NCBI GenBank assembly: GCA_045592625.1 | Contig: JAZNVC010000016.1 | Span: forward strand, 59,077-123,076 | Direction of reading: 5' to 3' | Source: SIG607 sp045592625 | GTDB taxonomy: Bacteria > Bacillota > Clostridia > Oscillospirales > Acutalibacteraceae | Length of the DNA: 64,000 bases | In this document: positions 1 to 8,072 of the stretch, piece after piece | Position numbering within the stretch: the stretch's first letter is position 1 | Layout of the letters: each line of letters begins with the position of its first letter | Made by a program: the position numbers and the translations under genes | The notes under the pieces: model-generated | What the model was told of the DNA's origin: nothing | What the model saw: the letters and a program-made list of their open reading frames with translations, nothing else | Database searches by the model: none

Positions 1-1
1 C

Positions 2-664
2 GAAAATTTCCAGAGCGATGATGATTATTATCAGAACTATACAGTAGCTTTTATCGGCAGAATAATGCGGTATATCAGCTTTATGTTGGCTATTAGCATT
101 CCGTCTGTGTTTTTAGCCCTTTTAAGCCACCACAAACAGCTTATTCCAACCTCTCTCTATCTGACCATATCAGCTTCACGAAACTCACTGCCCTTCCCCT
201 CTGTCCTTGAATGTCTTTTGCTTATTTTAATATTCGAATTGCTGAGAGAAACAGGACTGAGAGTTCCTCAAAGTATGGGTAGTGCTTTGTCCATTGTGGG
301 AGGGCTTGTAATAGGCCAAGCATCTGTGGAAGCCAAAATTGTTAGTGCTCCGATGCTTATAGCAGTAGCAGCAGGCGGTATAGCCGGACTTATGGTGCAA
401 AGACTTAAAGGGGCTGTTTTTTATAGCCGTATAATTCTTGTTTTACTTTGTTATTTTTTTGGACTTACAGGATATTTTATAGGCATTACGGTTCTTTTTA
501 CGATAATTTTTTCACTTAATTCATTCGGCACTGATTATACTGCTTCACTGAATGAACTTTCATTTCAAAGCCTTAAGGACAGCATATTCAGAGCACCTTG
601 GTTTAAAATGCGTACTCGTCCACATTTTAGTCCTAACAGAATAAGACAAAGGAGCAAAAAATGA
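2..664 (+). CDS. Spore germination receptor A subunit, GerA/GerKA family (5' partial)
   Basis: The reading frame is open from the left edge, so only the C-terminal 220 or so residues are seen; the ATG at 65 is internal. GerA-type A subunits are inner-membrane parts of the spore nutrient-germinant receptor. Visible family features are the stretch PTSLYLTISASRNSLPFP, the motif ELLRETGLRVP, the segment GSALSIVGGLVIGQASVEAKIVSAPMLI cut here as GSALSIVGGLVIGQ, several hydrophobic helices and a basic C-terminal tail. The stop overlaps the next start by four bases (ATGA), so translation is probably coupled to the gerC-type gene. It heads a compact A-C-B operon. The family call is firm; the germinant is unknown. 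Confidence 0.93.
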   Translation, partial: ENFQSDDDYYQNYTVAFIGRIMRYISFMLAISIPSVFLALLSHHKQLIPTSLYLTISASRNSLPFPSVLECLLLILIFELLRETGLRVPQSMGSALSIVGGLVIGQASVEAKIVSAPMLIAVAAGGIAGLMVQRLKGAVFYSRIILVLLCYFFGLTGYFIGITVLFTIIFSLNSFGTDYTASLNELSFQSLKDSIFRAPWFKMRTRPHFSPNRIRQRSKK

Positions 665-1239
665 AATTTTTTAAAATACTTTTCGTCCTGTTTGTTGCTT
701 TTTCTCTTTGCTCTTGTTCTTCCTTAACCCAAATGCGCGAGGTGGAGGATGCTGTTCTTATTTCTGCTCTCGGATTTGACAGAAGCGGAGAACTTATAAA
801 AATGTCTGCGGAAATCGCCTTTAAAAGCGAAGAAAAGACGGTTCTTTCCTCGTTAGGCAAACACATAGAAGATTGTATAGAAGAAATAGAAAAGAATATC
901 CCTGAAAAACTTATTTTCTCTCATTGCGGTGCTGTAGTATTAGGACAAAGTCTTACCCATAAAACATCTGTATCAATACTGGATTATCTTTATATAAAGG
1001 AGGATTTCCCCCTTAATTGTTACGTTGTTTCTGCTGACAATGCACAAAAAATTATAAATTGCGAAATGCCAAATGAAGAATCTATCGGATACTGTTTGTA
1101 TGAGCTTCTTTCAGAAAAAGGCGAAAATACCGATAGCAGAATTTTTGCTCTTTACAGAAACGAAGAAATGTTTCTTCCCTGCTTTACTGCAAATGAAAAA
1201 ACCTTAAAAAGAGAGACAAAAAAATGGAAAATAAATTAA
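661..1239 (+). CDS. Short Ger(x)C-type germination lipoprotein (N-terminal domain only)
   Basis: A 192-residue protein with a lipoprotein signal peptide ending in the lipobox LCSC (Cys about residue 18), followed by the Ger(x)C opening with EVEDAVLISALGFDRSGE. Ger(x)C subunits are lipoproteins on the outer face of the inner spore membrane and usually run to about 370-400 residues. This one has only the N-terminal domain and ends in Lys-rich sequence inside the start of the next gene (16-base overlap). The intact operon spacing argues for a stable short form rather than decay, but an old truncation cannot be excluded. It overlaps the A subunit by four bases and sits in A-C-B order. Confidence 0.85.
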   Translation: MKFFKILFVLFVAFSLCSCSSLTQMREVEDAVLISALGFDRSGELIKMSAEIAFKSEEKTVLSSLGKHIEDCIEEIEKNIPEKLIFSHCGAVVLGQSLTHKTSVSILDYLYIKEDFPLNCYVVSADNAQKIINCEMPNEESIGYCLYELLSEKGENTDSRIFALYRNEEMFLPCFTANEKTLKRETKKWKIN

Positions 1240-2213
1240 AAAACAATTTTTCTATAATCTGCCTATACTCTTTATTTTTTATAGGCAATACAGTTATAAA
1301 TCTTCCCTTTAAAGAATATACAAAAGGAAGTATTTTAGGATTTTTTATTGCCTTTCTTTTAGGATTTTTGGTGATTTTAAGACTTAAACATATAGAATTT
1401 ACAGCAAAAAACACCATAATTTCAAAAATTATTTATCTTTTTTTATGCCTGTATGCACTTTTTTGCGGTATTGTAACCCTAAGAAACTTTGTTACCTTCA
1501 GCGACAGAATAATACTACCCGAAATAAGCAGTTTTTTCCCTACCCTTTTGTTTTTACTTTTGGTATGGTTTCTTTGCCGTCAAAACGAAAAGGTTATTTT
1601 AAAGCTGAGTTTTGTTAGTTTAACGGTTCTGGTAATTCTGGTAATTCTTCTTTTCCTTTTCTCCATAAGATTTCTCTCCTTTGATTTTTTAACAGAAAAA
1701 TTGCCTGACAAAAAAGAAATCGCCTATCAAAGTCTTGCATATTTTTCTATGAGTTTTATTCAAAGTATTATAATATTCGGATTTATAAAAAAAGCCCACA
1801 CTTCATATGTGGGCGGATATCTAATTGGAAGTTTTATTTTGTTTTTAACACTTGTTCAGTGCATCGGCACATTCGGGTTTTCTGCACTTTCAAATCTTAT
1901 GAATCCTTATTCTTCGGCGGTAGGAATAATAACCTTTGGAGATAAGTTCAGCCGCCTTGAAGGGTTTTCATACTTCATTTATTTTGCATCAACCCTTATA
2001 AAAACGGTAGTTTCACTAAAAGCCGCAAAAAACTTTTTTTCTGTTTCATTTAAAAAAGCAGAAAAATTCTTTTTGCCATTGGTTATTTTTGTATATCTTT
2101 TGATAAGCGTTTTTACGGGTATTTTCTCTAATCTTCCCTTTATAAATATAGCACCTTTTCTAACAATTCCGCCGATTATTTTTCTTATGTTGCCTAAAAA
2201 GCTTTACTCATAG
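1224..2213 (+). CDS. Spore germination permease, GerB/GerAB family
   Basis: A 329-residue polytopic membrane protein with about ten hydrophobic helices, of the endospore germination permease family (APC superfamily). The B subunit is thought to bind the germinant in GerA-type receptors. The N-terminal helix ends in INLPFKEYTKGS, and a later loop carries LMNPYSSAVGIITFGDKFSRLE, whose core PYSSAVGIITFGD is seen near residue 230. It overlaps the end of the gerC-type gene by 16 bases, so the three products are likely made together. It is convergent with the next gene, and the two coding regions overlap by ten bases at their stops. Confidence 0.9.
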   Translation: MENKLKNNFSIICLYSLFFIGNTVINLPFKEYTKGSILGFFIAFLLGFLVILRLKHIEFTAKNTIISKIIYLFLCLYALFCGIVTLRNFVTFSDRIILPEISSFFPTLLFLLLVWFLCRQNEKVILKLSFVSLTVLVILVILLFLFSIRFLSFDFLTEKLPDKKEIAYQSLAYFSMSFIQSIIIFGFIKKAHTSYVGGYLIGSFILFLTLVQCIGTFGFSALSNLMNPYSSAVGIITFGDKFSRLEGFSYFIYFASTLIKTVVSLKAAKNFFSVSFKKAEKFFLPLVIFVYLLISVFTGIFSNLPFINIAPFLTIPPIIFLMLPKKLYS

Positions 2214-3553
2214 CTCAAATCATATTCCCTTGCAATATTAAACCAAGTAATAGGCCCTACACTGCCTGACACAGGAATAGAATAAAGGCTTTGAAAAATT
2301 CTTACCGCATTTGCTGTGGCAGGGCCGTAAATACCGTCAACTGCAATGTTTGGAATTTTGGGAATAAAGGTTGAAATACGTGACAAATAGGTCTGCAAAT
2401 CGCGAACGTTTTCTCCCCTCATTCCTTCACTCAACACATAACCAGGATAAAGTTTTGCTTTTTGACCTGAGTAGCCTTCGGGAAGATTATTTCTTATATC
2501 ATCATATATTTCTCTTATTTTATTCCAGGTTTCTCTATCAACTACTCCTGTAGGATTAAGTCCGTAAAAGCTTTGAAATGTAGAAACAGCGTTTGCAGTA
2601 TCCTCACCGAAAACCCCGTCTATAGCAAAGTTGTTAAGGTTTTGATTAAAATACGCAATAACGTTAAGATAATACTGAATAACCCTTACTTCATCACCGC
2701 TGCTGCCTAACTTAAGTTCTTCAGAGTAAGGTAGTTTTGCTTCCTCCTCGGTTATGCCAATGGAATTAAGTTCGCTAAGCCTTCTTACTCCAACAAATAT
2801 TCTTTTAATTTTATACCAGGTAGCCTTATCTACTATTCCGGTTTCATCTAGGAAAAATACCTGTTGAAAGGTTCTGACCGCTTCTTCGGTACCAACATCA
2901 AAAATACCGTTTGGAGCGGTGATTTTTGGTATAGCAGGATAATTGTTGCTTATGGAATTCAGCTGTGTCTGAATAATGCGGACGTCATTCCCCTGATCTC
3001 CAACCTTAAGGGGTGTGCCGGGATATGATTCTTCTACATCGGCAACGGGAGCATCATCTATAATATTTATATTGTCTCCGTAAAAACTACTCAGTATTTC
3101 ATAAGGGGTAAGTCCCCTTTCAGCAAGAGGAACAGTACCCCATTGAGACAGTCCATCGCAGGTAGATGTTGTACCATTGCAAAACTGAGTAAAAAAGGGT
3201 TGAATGCTTCCGTCTTCTGCTACATAATCATTGAAAATATCGTCAACTATTGCACTTATGTTCTCAAATACGGCTCTGTCTTTAACAAAAGCCTGATCGA
3301 ACTGTGTAGAATTTGTAATATCAAAATTATAACCTCTGCTTTTGTACCACTCGGTATAAACTCGGTTAAGGGCAAAGGTTATTATTGCATAAATATTAGC
3401 TCTGAGGGCATTTTCAGGCCAGGTAGGATAAATTTCGCTGGATGCCACATTTTTTATGTAATCGGTAAAAGGAACCGTTATGTTCTCAGCATTACTTTCA
3501 GGTGTTCCAAGATGAACGGTAATATTGGTGGGAATAACAGGGTTAAGCGGCAT
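2204..3553 (-). CDS. SpoIID-like protein with three peptidoglycan-binding domains
   Basis: A 449-residue protein with no clear signal peptide. The N-terminal 160 residues resemble the SpoIID/amidase-enhancer domain (ENALRANIYAIITFALNRV, later GLSQWGTVPLAERG). Three PG_binding_1 repeats follow at about residues 180-250, 280-350 and 375-440, each with a G..G.DVR.IQ opening and a G.FG..T..AV..FQ core. SpoIID enzymes cleave peptidoglycan during engulfment; the PG_binding modules would anchor this one to wall or cortex. The start has a strong AAAGGAGGAA site. It lies 14 bases after the carboxypeptidase-regulatory-like protein and is probably its operon partner. Position beside ger genes fits a spore role, which is an inference. 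Confidence 0.85.
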   Translation of the reverse strand: MPLNPVIPTNITVHLGTPESNAENITVPFTDYIKNVASSEIYPTWPENALRANIYAIITFALNRVYTEWYKSRGYNFDITNSTQFDQAFVKDRAVFENISAIVDDIFNDYVAEDGSIQPFFTQFCNGTTSTCDGLSQWGTVPLAERGLTPYEILSSFYGDNINIIDDAPVADVEESYPGTPLKVGDQGNDVRIIQTQLNSISNNYPAIPKITAPNGIFDVGTEEAVRTFQQVFFLDETGIVDKATWYKIKRIFVGVRRLSELNSIGITEEEAKLPYSEELKLGSSGDEVRVIQYYLNVIAYFNQNLNNFAIDGVFGEDTANAVSTFQSFYGLNPTGVVDRETWNKIREIYDDIRNNLPEGYSGQKAKLYPGYVLSEGMRGENVRDLQTYLSRISTFIPKIPNIAVDGIYGPATANAVRIFQSLYSIPVSGSVGPITWFNIAREYDLSYE

Positions 3554-3567
3554 AAAATATTCCTCCT

Positions 3568-4053
3568 TTAAAGATTATACGGTTGTTCTTCGGTATAGGT
3601 TTCGGGCGTATAATTTCCCCCTGCCGCCCATTTCCATAAAAGATTTATGTTTTGAATAGAAATAACCGAATCAAATACAGGAACTTCCTTTAGATTAAAG
3701 TCTATAAAATTTTCTGCCGAAACGGTTATGTCGTAAAGCCCATAAACCACCTTTTCATTTGAGGGCGAAAGTGTTTCGCTTTTTAGCGGTGCGGCAAGGT
3801 TTATCAATTTAGTTTTTCCGCTTATATCGGTTAATTCCTGTGCTACTCTTTCCCCCGTTGTGCTATCCGTTAATATAACGTTTGCATTTTTTAAAGGACG
3901 GTTTTGTGCTTCGTTTACCACTACAATAAGACCGCCGCTTCCCGTCATTTCTGTTTTTTCAGCCACTTCTACCCCTTGACTAACAACAGGCGTTGACCTT
4001 AAACTCATATTCCTCATTTCTCTTATGTAATCTTCGATTGTTTTATTTTGCAT
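3568..4053 (-). CDS. Carboxypeptidase regulatory-like (prealbumin-type) domain protein
   Basis: A 161-residue soluble protein. After a polar N-terminus, residues about 40-140 form a beta-rich CarboxypepD_reg/Cna_B-like domain: GGLIVVVNEAQNRPLKNANV, then DSTTGERVAQELTDISGKTK and YDITVSAENF. Such domains are extracellular or surface-layer scaffolds without catalytic residues. A GAGGTGAG site precedes the ATG. It is the first gene of a two-gene unit with the SpoIID-like protein downstream, and the pair recurs in Clostridia. A spore-envelope location is likely from context but not shown by the sequence. Confidence 0.7.
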   Translation of the reverse strand: MQNKTIEDYIREMRNMSLRSTPVVSQGVEVAEKTEMTGSGGLIVVVNEAQNRPLKNANVILTDSTTGERVAQELTDISGKTKLINLAAPLKSETLSPSNEKVVYGLYDITVSAENFIDFNLKEVPVFDSVISIQNINLLWKWAAGGNYTPETYTEEQPYNL

Positions 4054-4111
4054 ACACTCACCTCATATTTAATATATGTTGGTTTTTAATGAGGTACGCC
4101 TAAAGTATAAA

Positions 4112-4142
4112 AAAAGTGAGTCGGAATAATTTCCGACTCACT
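4112..4142 (-). terminator. Intrinsic terminator after the nucleotide-sugar dehydratase
   Basis: Inverted repeat AGTGAGTCGGA (4115-4125) and TCCGACTCACT (4132-4142) with a six-base loop. In the minus direction a T run follows, so it ends the gene at 4149. Confidence 0.9.
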
Positions 4143-4148
4143 AAAAAT

Positions 4149-6041
4149 TTATTTTTTTGGGATTTTATAGGTGGGAACAAATTTCTTTACCCACTCTCTT
4201 ATATCTTTACTGTCATCGTACATATCATCATTATATTCGTCAAGTGAAGCAATAAAAGCATCCTCGTCAAAATCAATAGGCTGACCGATAAAGATAAGTC
4301 TGTTTTCGGTTTGGGTAAGACCTTCTTCGCTCATAAGAAGTTCCTCATATTTCTTTTCACCGGGTCTGAGTCCGGTAAACTTAATATCAATGTCAACATA
4401 AGGAGTAAAGCCCGAAAGACTTATAAGGTTTTCCGCCAGGTCTAAGATTTTAACAGGCTCACCCATATCCAGTACGAAAATTTCTCCTCCCTTTGCACTG
4501 GCACCTGCCTTAAGCACAAGAGACACCGCTTCGGGAATGGTCATAAAATATCTTATTATACCGGGGTCGGTTACAGTTACGGGACCGCCTTCGGCAATTT
4601 GCTTTTTAAAGAGCGGAACAACACTTCCGTTACTGCCGAGCACGTTGCCGAAACGTACAGCAACATAATCTGTATTGCTCTTTTTATTATAGGCTTGTAC
4701 CACCATTTCGCACATTCTCTTGGAAGCACCCATAATGTTGGTAGGATTAACGGCTTTATCGGTAGAGATAAGTACAAAACGTTCTGCACCGTATTTATCT
4801 GCGGCACGTACTGTTTTAAGGGTACCGAACACATTGTTTTTAATTGCCTCGTTAGGACTGTCTTCCATTAAAGGCACATGTTTATGAGCCGCAGCGTGAT
4901 ATATTACCTGAGGACGAAAATCTCTGAAAATTTGTTCCATTCGTCTTGTATCACGAACACTACCAATTCTTACTTCTAAATTAAGTTCAGGGTAGGTATG
5001 TTTAAGCTCATTTTGGATATCGTAAGCATTGTTTTCGTATATATCGAAAATAACAAGCAATTTAGGCTTATTTGCAGCAATTTGCCTACAAAGTTCACTT
5101 CCTATAGAACCGCCTCCGCCTGTTACAAGTACAGTTTTACCTGCAACATAACCTGATACGTCCTCGGTTTCAAGCTTAATAGGTTCTCTGCCTAAAAGGT
5201 CCTCTATCTCTACGTCACGTACACTTTTAGCAGAAACTCCCTCTTCTCTTTCTATCTGATATACGGCCGGAAGTGTTTTCAAAGCACAGCCTGTTTTTTG
5301 ACAAATTTTAAGGATTTTTGATTTTTCTTCAGACGGACAAGAAGGAATTGCAAAAATGATAATATCAATATTTTTTTCTTTTGCAAGTCTTATTATATCA
5401 GCTCTTGTACCCATTACGGGAACGTTATTAATAAGCATTCCTCTTTTGCTTTCATCATCATCAATAAGACAAATTGGAGTTGCCCCGCCATAATATGCAC
5501 TTTCGTGAATATTATTAAGAATAAGGGAAGCACCGTCGCCCGCACCGATTATCATAATATTTCCGTTTACTTCGCTTTTGGTCTGTTTCTTTTTTCTATG
5601 ACTTGTGCGAAGTACAAAACGCATAGTAAAACGACCTGCAATAATAAACGCAGACGCAAAAAACGGAGCGGCAATATACACCGAACGCGGAAATACAGCC
5701 GCTATTCCATCATTCTTAATATACAGCGTAACTACAAAAAGCACTGCATAAGCAAAGGCAGAAGAAACAAAACAGGAAACGGTTACAACACCGATTTCAC
5801 GAAGTCCCGCATAATGCCATATTATTCGGTACATCTTCATAAAAAGGAAAACTGCAATAAATACCGCCACTACAAAAGGAAGCGACATTAATATGCCATC
5901 AGCTACTTTTGGATTTTTTGATAGATATTCCGATAAAGAATCTATCCTTAAATATAAGGCGAACAAAAACGAGAATGCGATAGTAACAATATCAACTAAA
6001 ATAATAGTGAAAATCTTGAAAAATCTTTTAAAATTATTCAA
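4149..6041 (-). CDS. Membrane-anchored nucleoside-diphosphate-sugar 4,6-dehydratase (CapD/PglF/FlaA1 type)
   Basis: About 630 residues: four N-terminal membrane helices, a CoA-binding-like Rossmann region (NIMIIGAGDGASLILNNI), then a short-chain dehydrogenase domain with VLVTGGGGSIGSELCRQIAA and IYHAAAHKHVPLMEDSP. Relatives make 4-keto-6-deoxy UDP-sugars for capsule, glycan or glycoprotein synthesis. The frame opens upstream at an ATG at 6083, but that codon overlaps a -10 box (6074-6079), so it cannot be the start of that transcript. A TTG at 6041 follows a GGGAGAG site and begins LNNFKRFFKIF; I choose it. It is transcribed alone and ends at a strong terminator. Confidence 0.88.
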   Translation of the reverse strand: MNNFKRFFKIFTIILVDIVTIAFSFLFALYLRIDSLSEYLSKNPKVADGILMSLPFVVAVFIAVFLFMKMYRIIWHYAGLREIGVVTVSCFVSSAFAYAVLFVVTLYIKNDGIAAVFPRSVYIAAPFFASAFIIAGRFTMRFVLRTSHRKKKQTKSEVNGNIMIIGAGDGASLILNNIHESAYYGGATPICLIDDDESKRGMLINNVPVMGTRADIIRLAKEKNIDIIIFAIPSCPSEEKSKILKICQKTGCALKTLPAVYQIEREEGVSAKSVRDVEIEDLLGREPIKLETEDVSGYVAGKTVLVTGGGGSIGSELCRQIAANKPKLLVIFDIYENNAYDIQNELKHTYPELNLEVRIGSVRDTRRMEQIFRDFRPQVIYHAAAHKHVPLMEDSPNEAIKNNVFGTLKTVRAADKYGAERFVLISTDKAVNPTNIMGASKRMCEMVVQAYNKKSNTDYVAVRFGNVLGSNGSVVPLFKKQIAEGGPVTVTDPGIIRYFMTIPEAVSLVLKAGASAKGGEIFVLDMGEPVKILDLAENLISLSGFTPYVDIDIKFTGLRPGEKKYEELLMSEEGLTQTENRLIFIGQPIDFDEDAFIASLDEYNDDMYDDSKDIREWVKKFVPTYKIPKK

Positions 6042-6073
6042 AACACTCTCTCCCAAACTATATTTCTTTTTAT

Positions 6074-6102
6074 ATGATAACATAAAAGAAAAAAATTTTC
6101 AA
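6074..6102 (-). promoter_or_regulatory. Sigma-A promoter of the nucleotide-sugar dehydratase
   Basis: On the minus strand TTGAAA (6097-6102), 17 bases, TATCAT (6074-6079). It lies inside the longest open frame and supports the TTG start at 6041. Confidence 0.7.
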
Positions 6103-6110
6103 CAAAAAAA

Positions 6111-6142
6111 ATACTGCAATATCCGTTATGATATTGCAGTAG
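6111..6142 (-). terminator. Intrinsic terminator of the ABC exporter operon
   Basis: Stem ACTGCAATAT (6113-6122) and ATATTGCAGT (6131-6140), followed on the minus strand by eight T. Confidence 0.9.
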
Positions 6143-6146
6143 ATTC

Positions 6147-8069
6147 TTAATCAAGTTCAATGGCACCTGTATAAAGCTTATAATATGTGCCCTTTTTAGC
6201 AATTAAGTCGTCGTGATTTCCACGTTCTATAATTTTTCCCTGTTCCAGCACCATAATGGCATCAGCATTTCTTACAGTTGAAAGTCTATGGGCAATAACA
6301 AAGGTAGTACGGTTTTTCATTATTCTGTCCATACCGTGTTCAATATGTCTTTCGGTACGAGTGTCAACCGAGCTTGTTGCTTCATCAAGTACCAAAATCG
6401 GAGCCTTAGAAACAGCATCACGTGCAATATTAAGAAGCTGTCGCTGACCTTGTGAAAGATTTGCCCCATCACCTTCTATAACTGTATCGTAACCGTTTTC
6501 CAGTCGCATTATAAAGGAATGTGCCCCTGCTATTTTTGCTGCTTCAACAATTTCATCGTCGGTAGCATCAAGTCGTCCGTAACGGATATTTTCCTTTATT
6601 GTTCCCGTAAACAAGTGGGTATCCTGAAGCACCATAGCTATATTTTCTCTCAAAAAGTTTTTATCATAATCCTTAATAGAAACTCCGTCAATGGTAATAA
6701 TTCCGTTTTCGGTATCATAAAAACGATTTATTAAATTGGTTATGGTTGTTTTACCCGCTCCCGTAGAACCTACAAATGCTATTTTCTGACCAACCTTTGC
6801 ATAAAGAGAAATTTTGTGAAGCACCTTTTTCCCCTCTACATAACCAAAATCAACATCTTTAAATTCCACATTGCCTTTAATTTCGGTTTTTTGTTTGCCA
6901 TCTTCGTCATCATATTCGCTTTTTGTGTCAAGTACATTAAATACTCTTTCGGCACCCGCAAGTGCAGCAAAAACAGTTGACATCTGCATAGATATATTAT
7001 TTATAGGCATAGAGAAATGTCTGGAATAACCTGCAAAAACAGTAAGTGCACCCGGTGTAAAGCCTGTAAGCACCATTAAAATACCTCCCACACCTACAGT
7101 AACACCATAAGAAATTTGACTGGTATTTCCCATAATGGGGCCCATTATTCCGCCGTAAAACTGTGCTTTAAACTGTCGTTCTCTAAGCTGTCCGTTAAGC
7201 AGTGCAAATTCTTCATTGCAATCCTTTTCGTGATTAAACACCTTTATAACCTTTTGACCGCTTACAGTTTCTTCAATATAACCGTTAACCGCCCCAAGTG
7301 CTGTCTGCTGTGAGCCGTAATACTTTGAACTAGACCTTCCGATAAGTCCGGCAAGTTTTGTAAATAACGGCACAAAGGCCACTGTAACTAAGGTTAAAAT
7401 CCAGTTGGTTGTAACCATAAAGGTAAGGGTTCCTATAAGGGTAACCGCACCTGAAAATACCGAAACCAACGAGTTATTAAGCATTACATCAATATTATCA
7501 ACGTCATTTGTAAAACGGCTCATAATTTCGCCTGTAGGACGGGAATCGAAATAATTTACGGGAAGTTTTTGAAGTTTGCTGAATAAATCGTTTCTTATTT
7601 TTTCTACACTGTTTTGGGATACCGCCAACATAAGACGGCTTTGAAGATAGGTGGATACAACCCCTATAACATAAATGAGTAAAAGAATTGAAAGAGCAAC
7701 AATTATATACTGTGTAACATTTGCATTGTTACCGACAATGGAGGAAATAACCCTATCTGCCGCTTTTTCCATAGTACTTAAATTAAACTGTGCATCGGGA
7801 TTAATTTCAAGGGTAATTCTTGTTATTACAGGCGCTAACATATAAGAGCCTATAAGAGAGGTTACGGTAGAAAGAATCATAGCCACAAGGACAAATACAA
7901 GTAATATTTTATATTTTCCTACGTATGAAAGTATTCTTTTTATGGTTTTTCCTGCATTTTTAGGCTTACCTTTTGCACCTCTGTGTCCGTGATGACCGCC
8001 GCCTCTAAGAGAAGACCCGTGAGATTGAGCGGTGTACTGAGCATTAAGCTTTTCAAGATTTCTTGCCAT
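6147..8069 (-). CDS. Heterodimeric ABC exporter subunit, permease fused to ATPase (catalytic-site half)
   Basis: A 640-residue half-transporter: a His/Gly-rich basic leader (GSSLRGGGHHGHRG), six membrane helices, and a C-terminal ATPase with Walker A GSTGAGKTT, an unusual signature LSQGQRQLL, and Walker B LVLDEATSSVD with the catalytic Glu. It is the second gene of a pair; three bases separate it from the partner at 8073. The layout matches BmrC/BmrD or YheI/YheH-type multidrug exporters that work as heterodimers in the plasma membrane. The transported compound is unknown. Confidence 0.88.
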   Translation of the reverse strand: MARNLEKLNAQYTAQSHGSSLRGGGHHGHRGAKGKPKNAGKTIKRILSYVGKYKILLVFVLVAMILSTVTSLIGSYMLAPVITRITLEINPDAQFNLSTMEKAADRVISSIVGNNANVTQYIIVALSILLLIYVIGVVSTYLQSRLMLAVSQNSVEKIRNDLFSKLQKLPVNYFDSRPTGEIMSRFTNDVDNIDVMLNNSLVSVFSGAVTLIGTLTFMVTTNWILTLVTVAFVPLFTKLAGLIGRSSSKYYGSQQTALGAVNGYIEETVSGQKVIKVFNHEKDCNEEFALLNGQLRERQFKAQFYGGIMGPIMGNTSQISYGVTVGVGGILMVLTGFTPGALTVFAGYSRHFSMPINNISMQMSTVFAALAGAERVFNVLDTKSEYDDEDGKQKTEIKGNVEFKDVDFGYVEGKKVLHKISLYAKVGQKIAFVGSTGAGKTTITNLINRFYDTENGIITIDGVSIKDYDKNFLRENIAMVLQDTHLFTGTIKENIRYGRLDATDDEIVEAAKIAGAHSFIMRLENGYDTVIEGDGANLSQGQRQLLNIARDAVSKAPILVLDEATSSVDTRTERHIEHGMDRIMKNRTTFVIAHRLSTVRNADAIMVLEQGKIIERGNHDDLIAKKGTYYKLYTGAIELD

Positions 8070-8072
8070 AAG

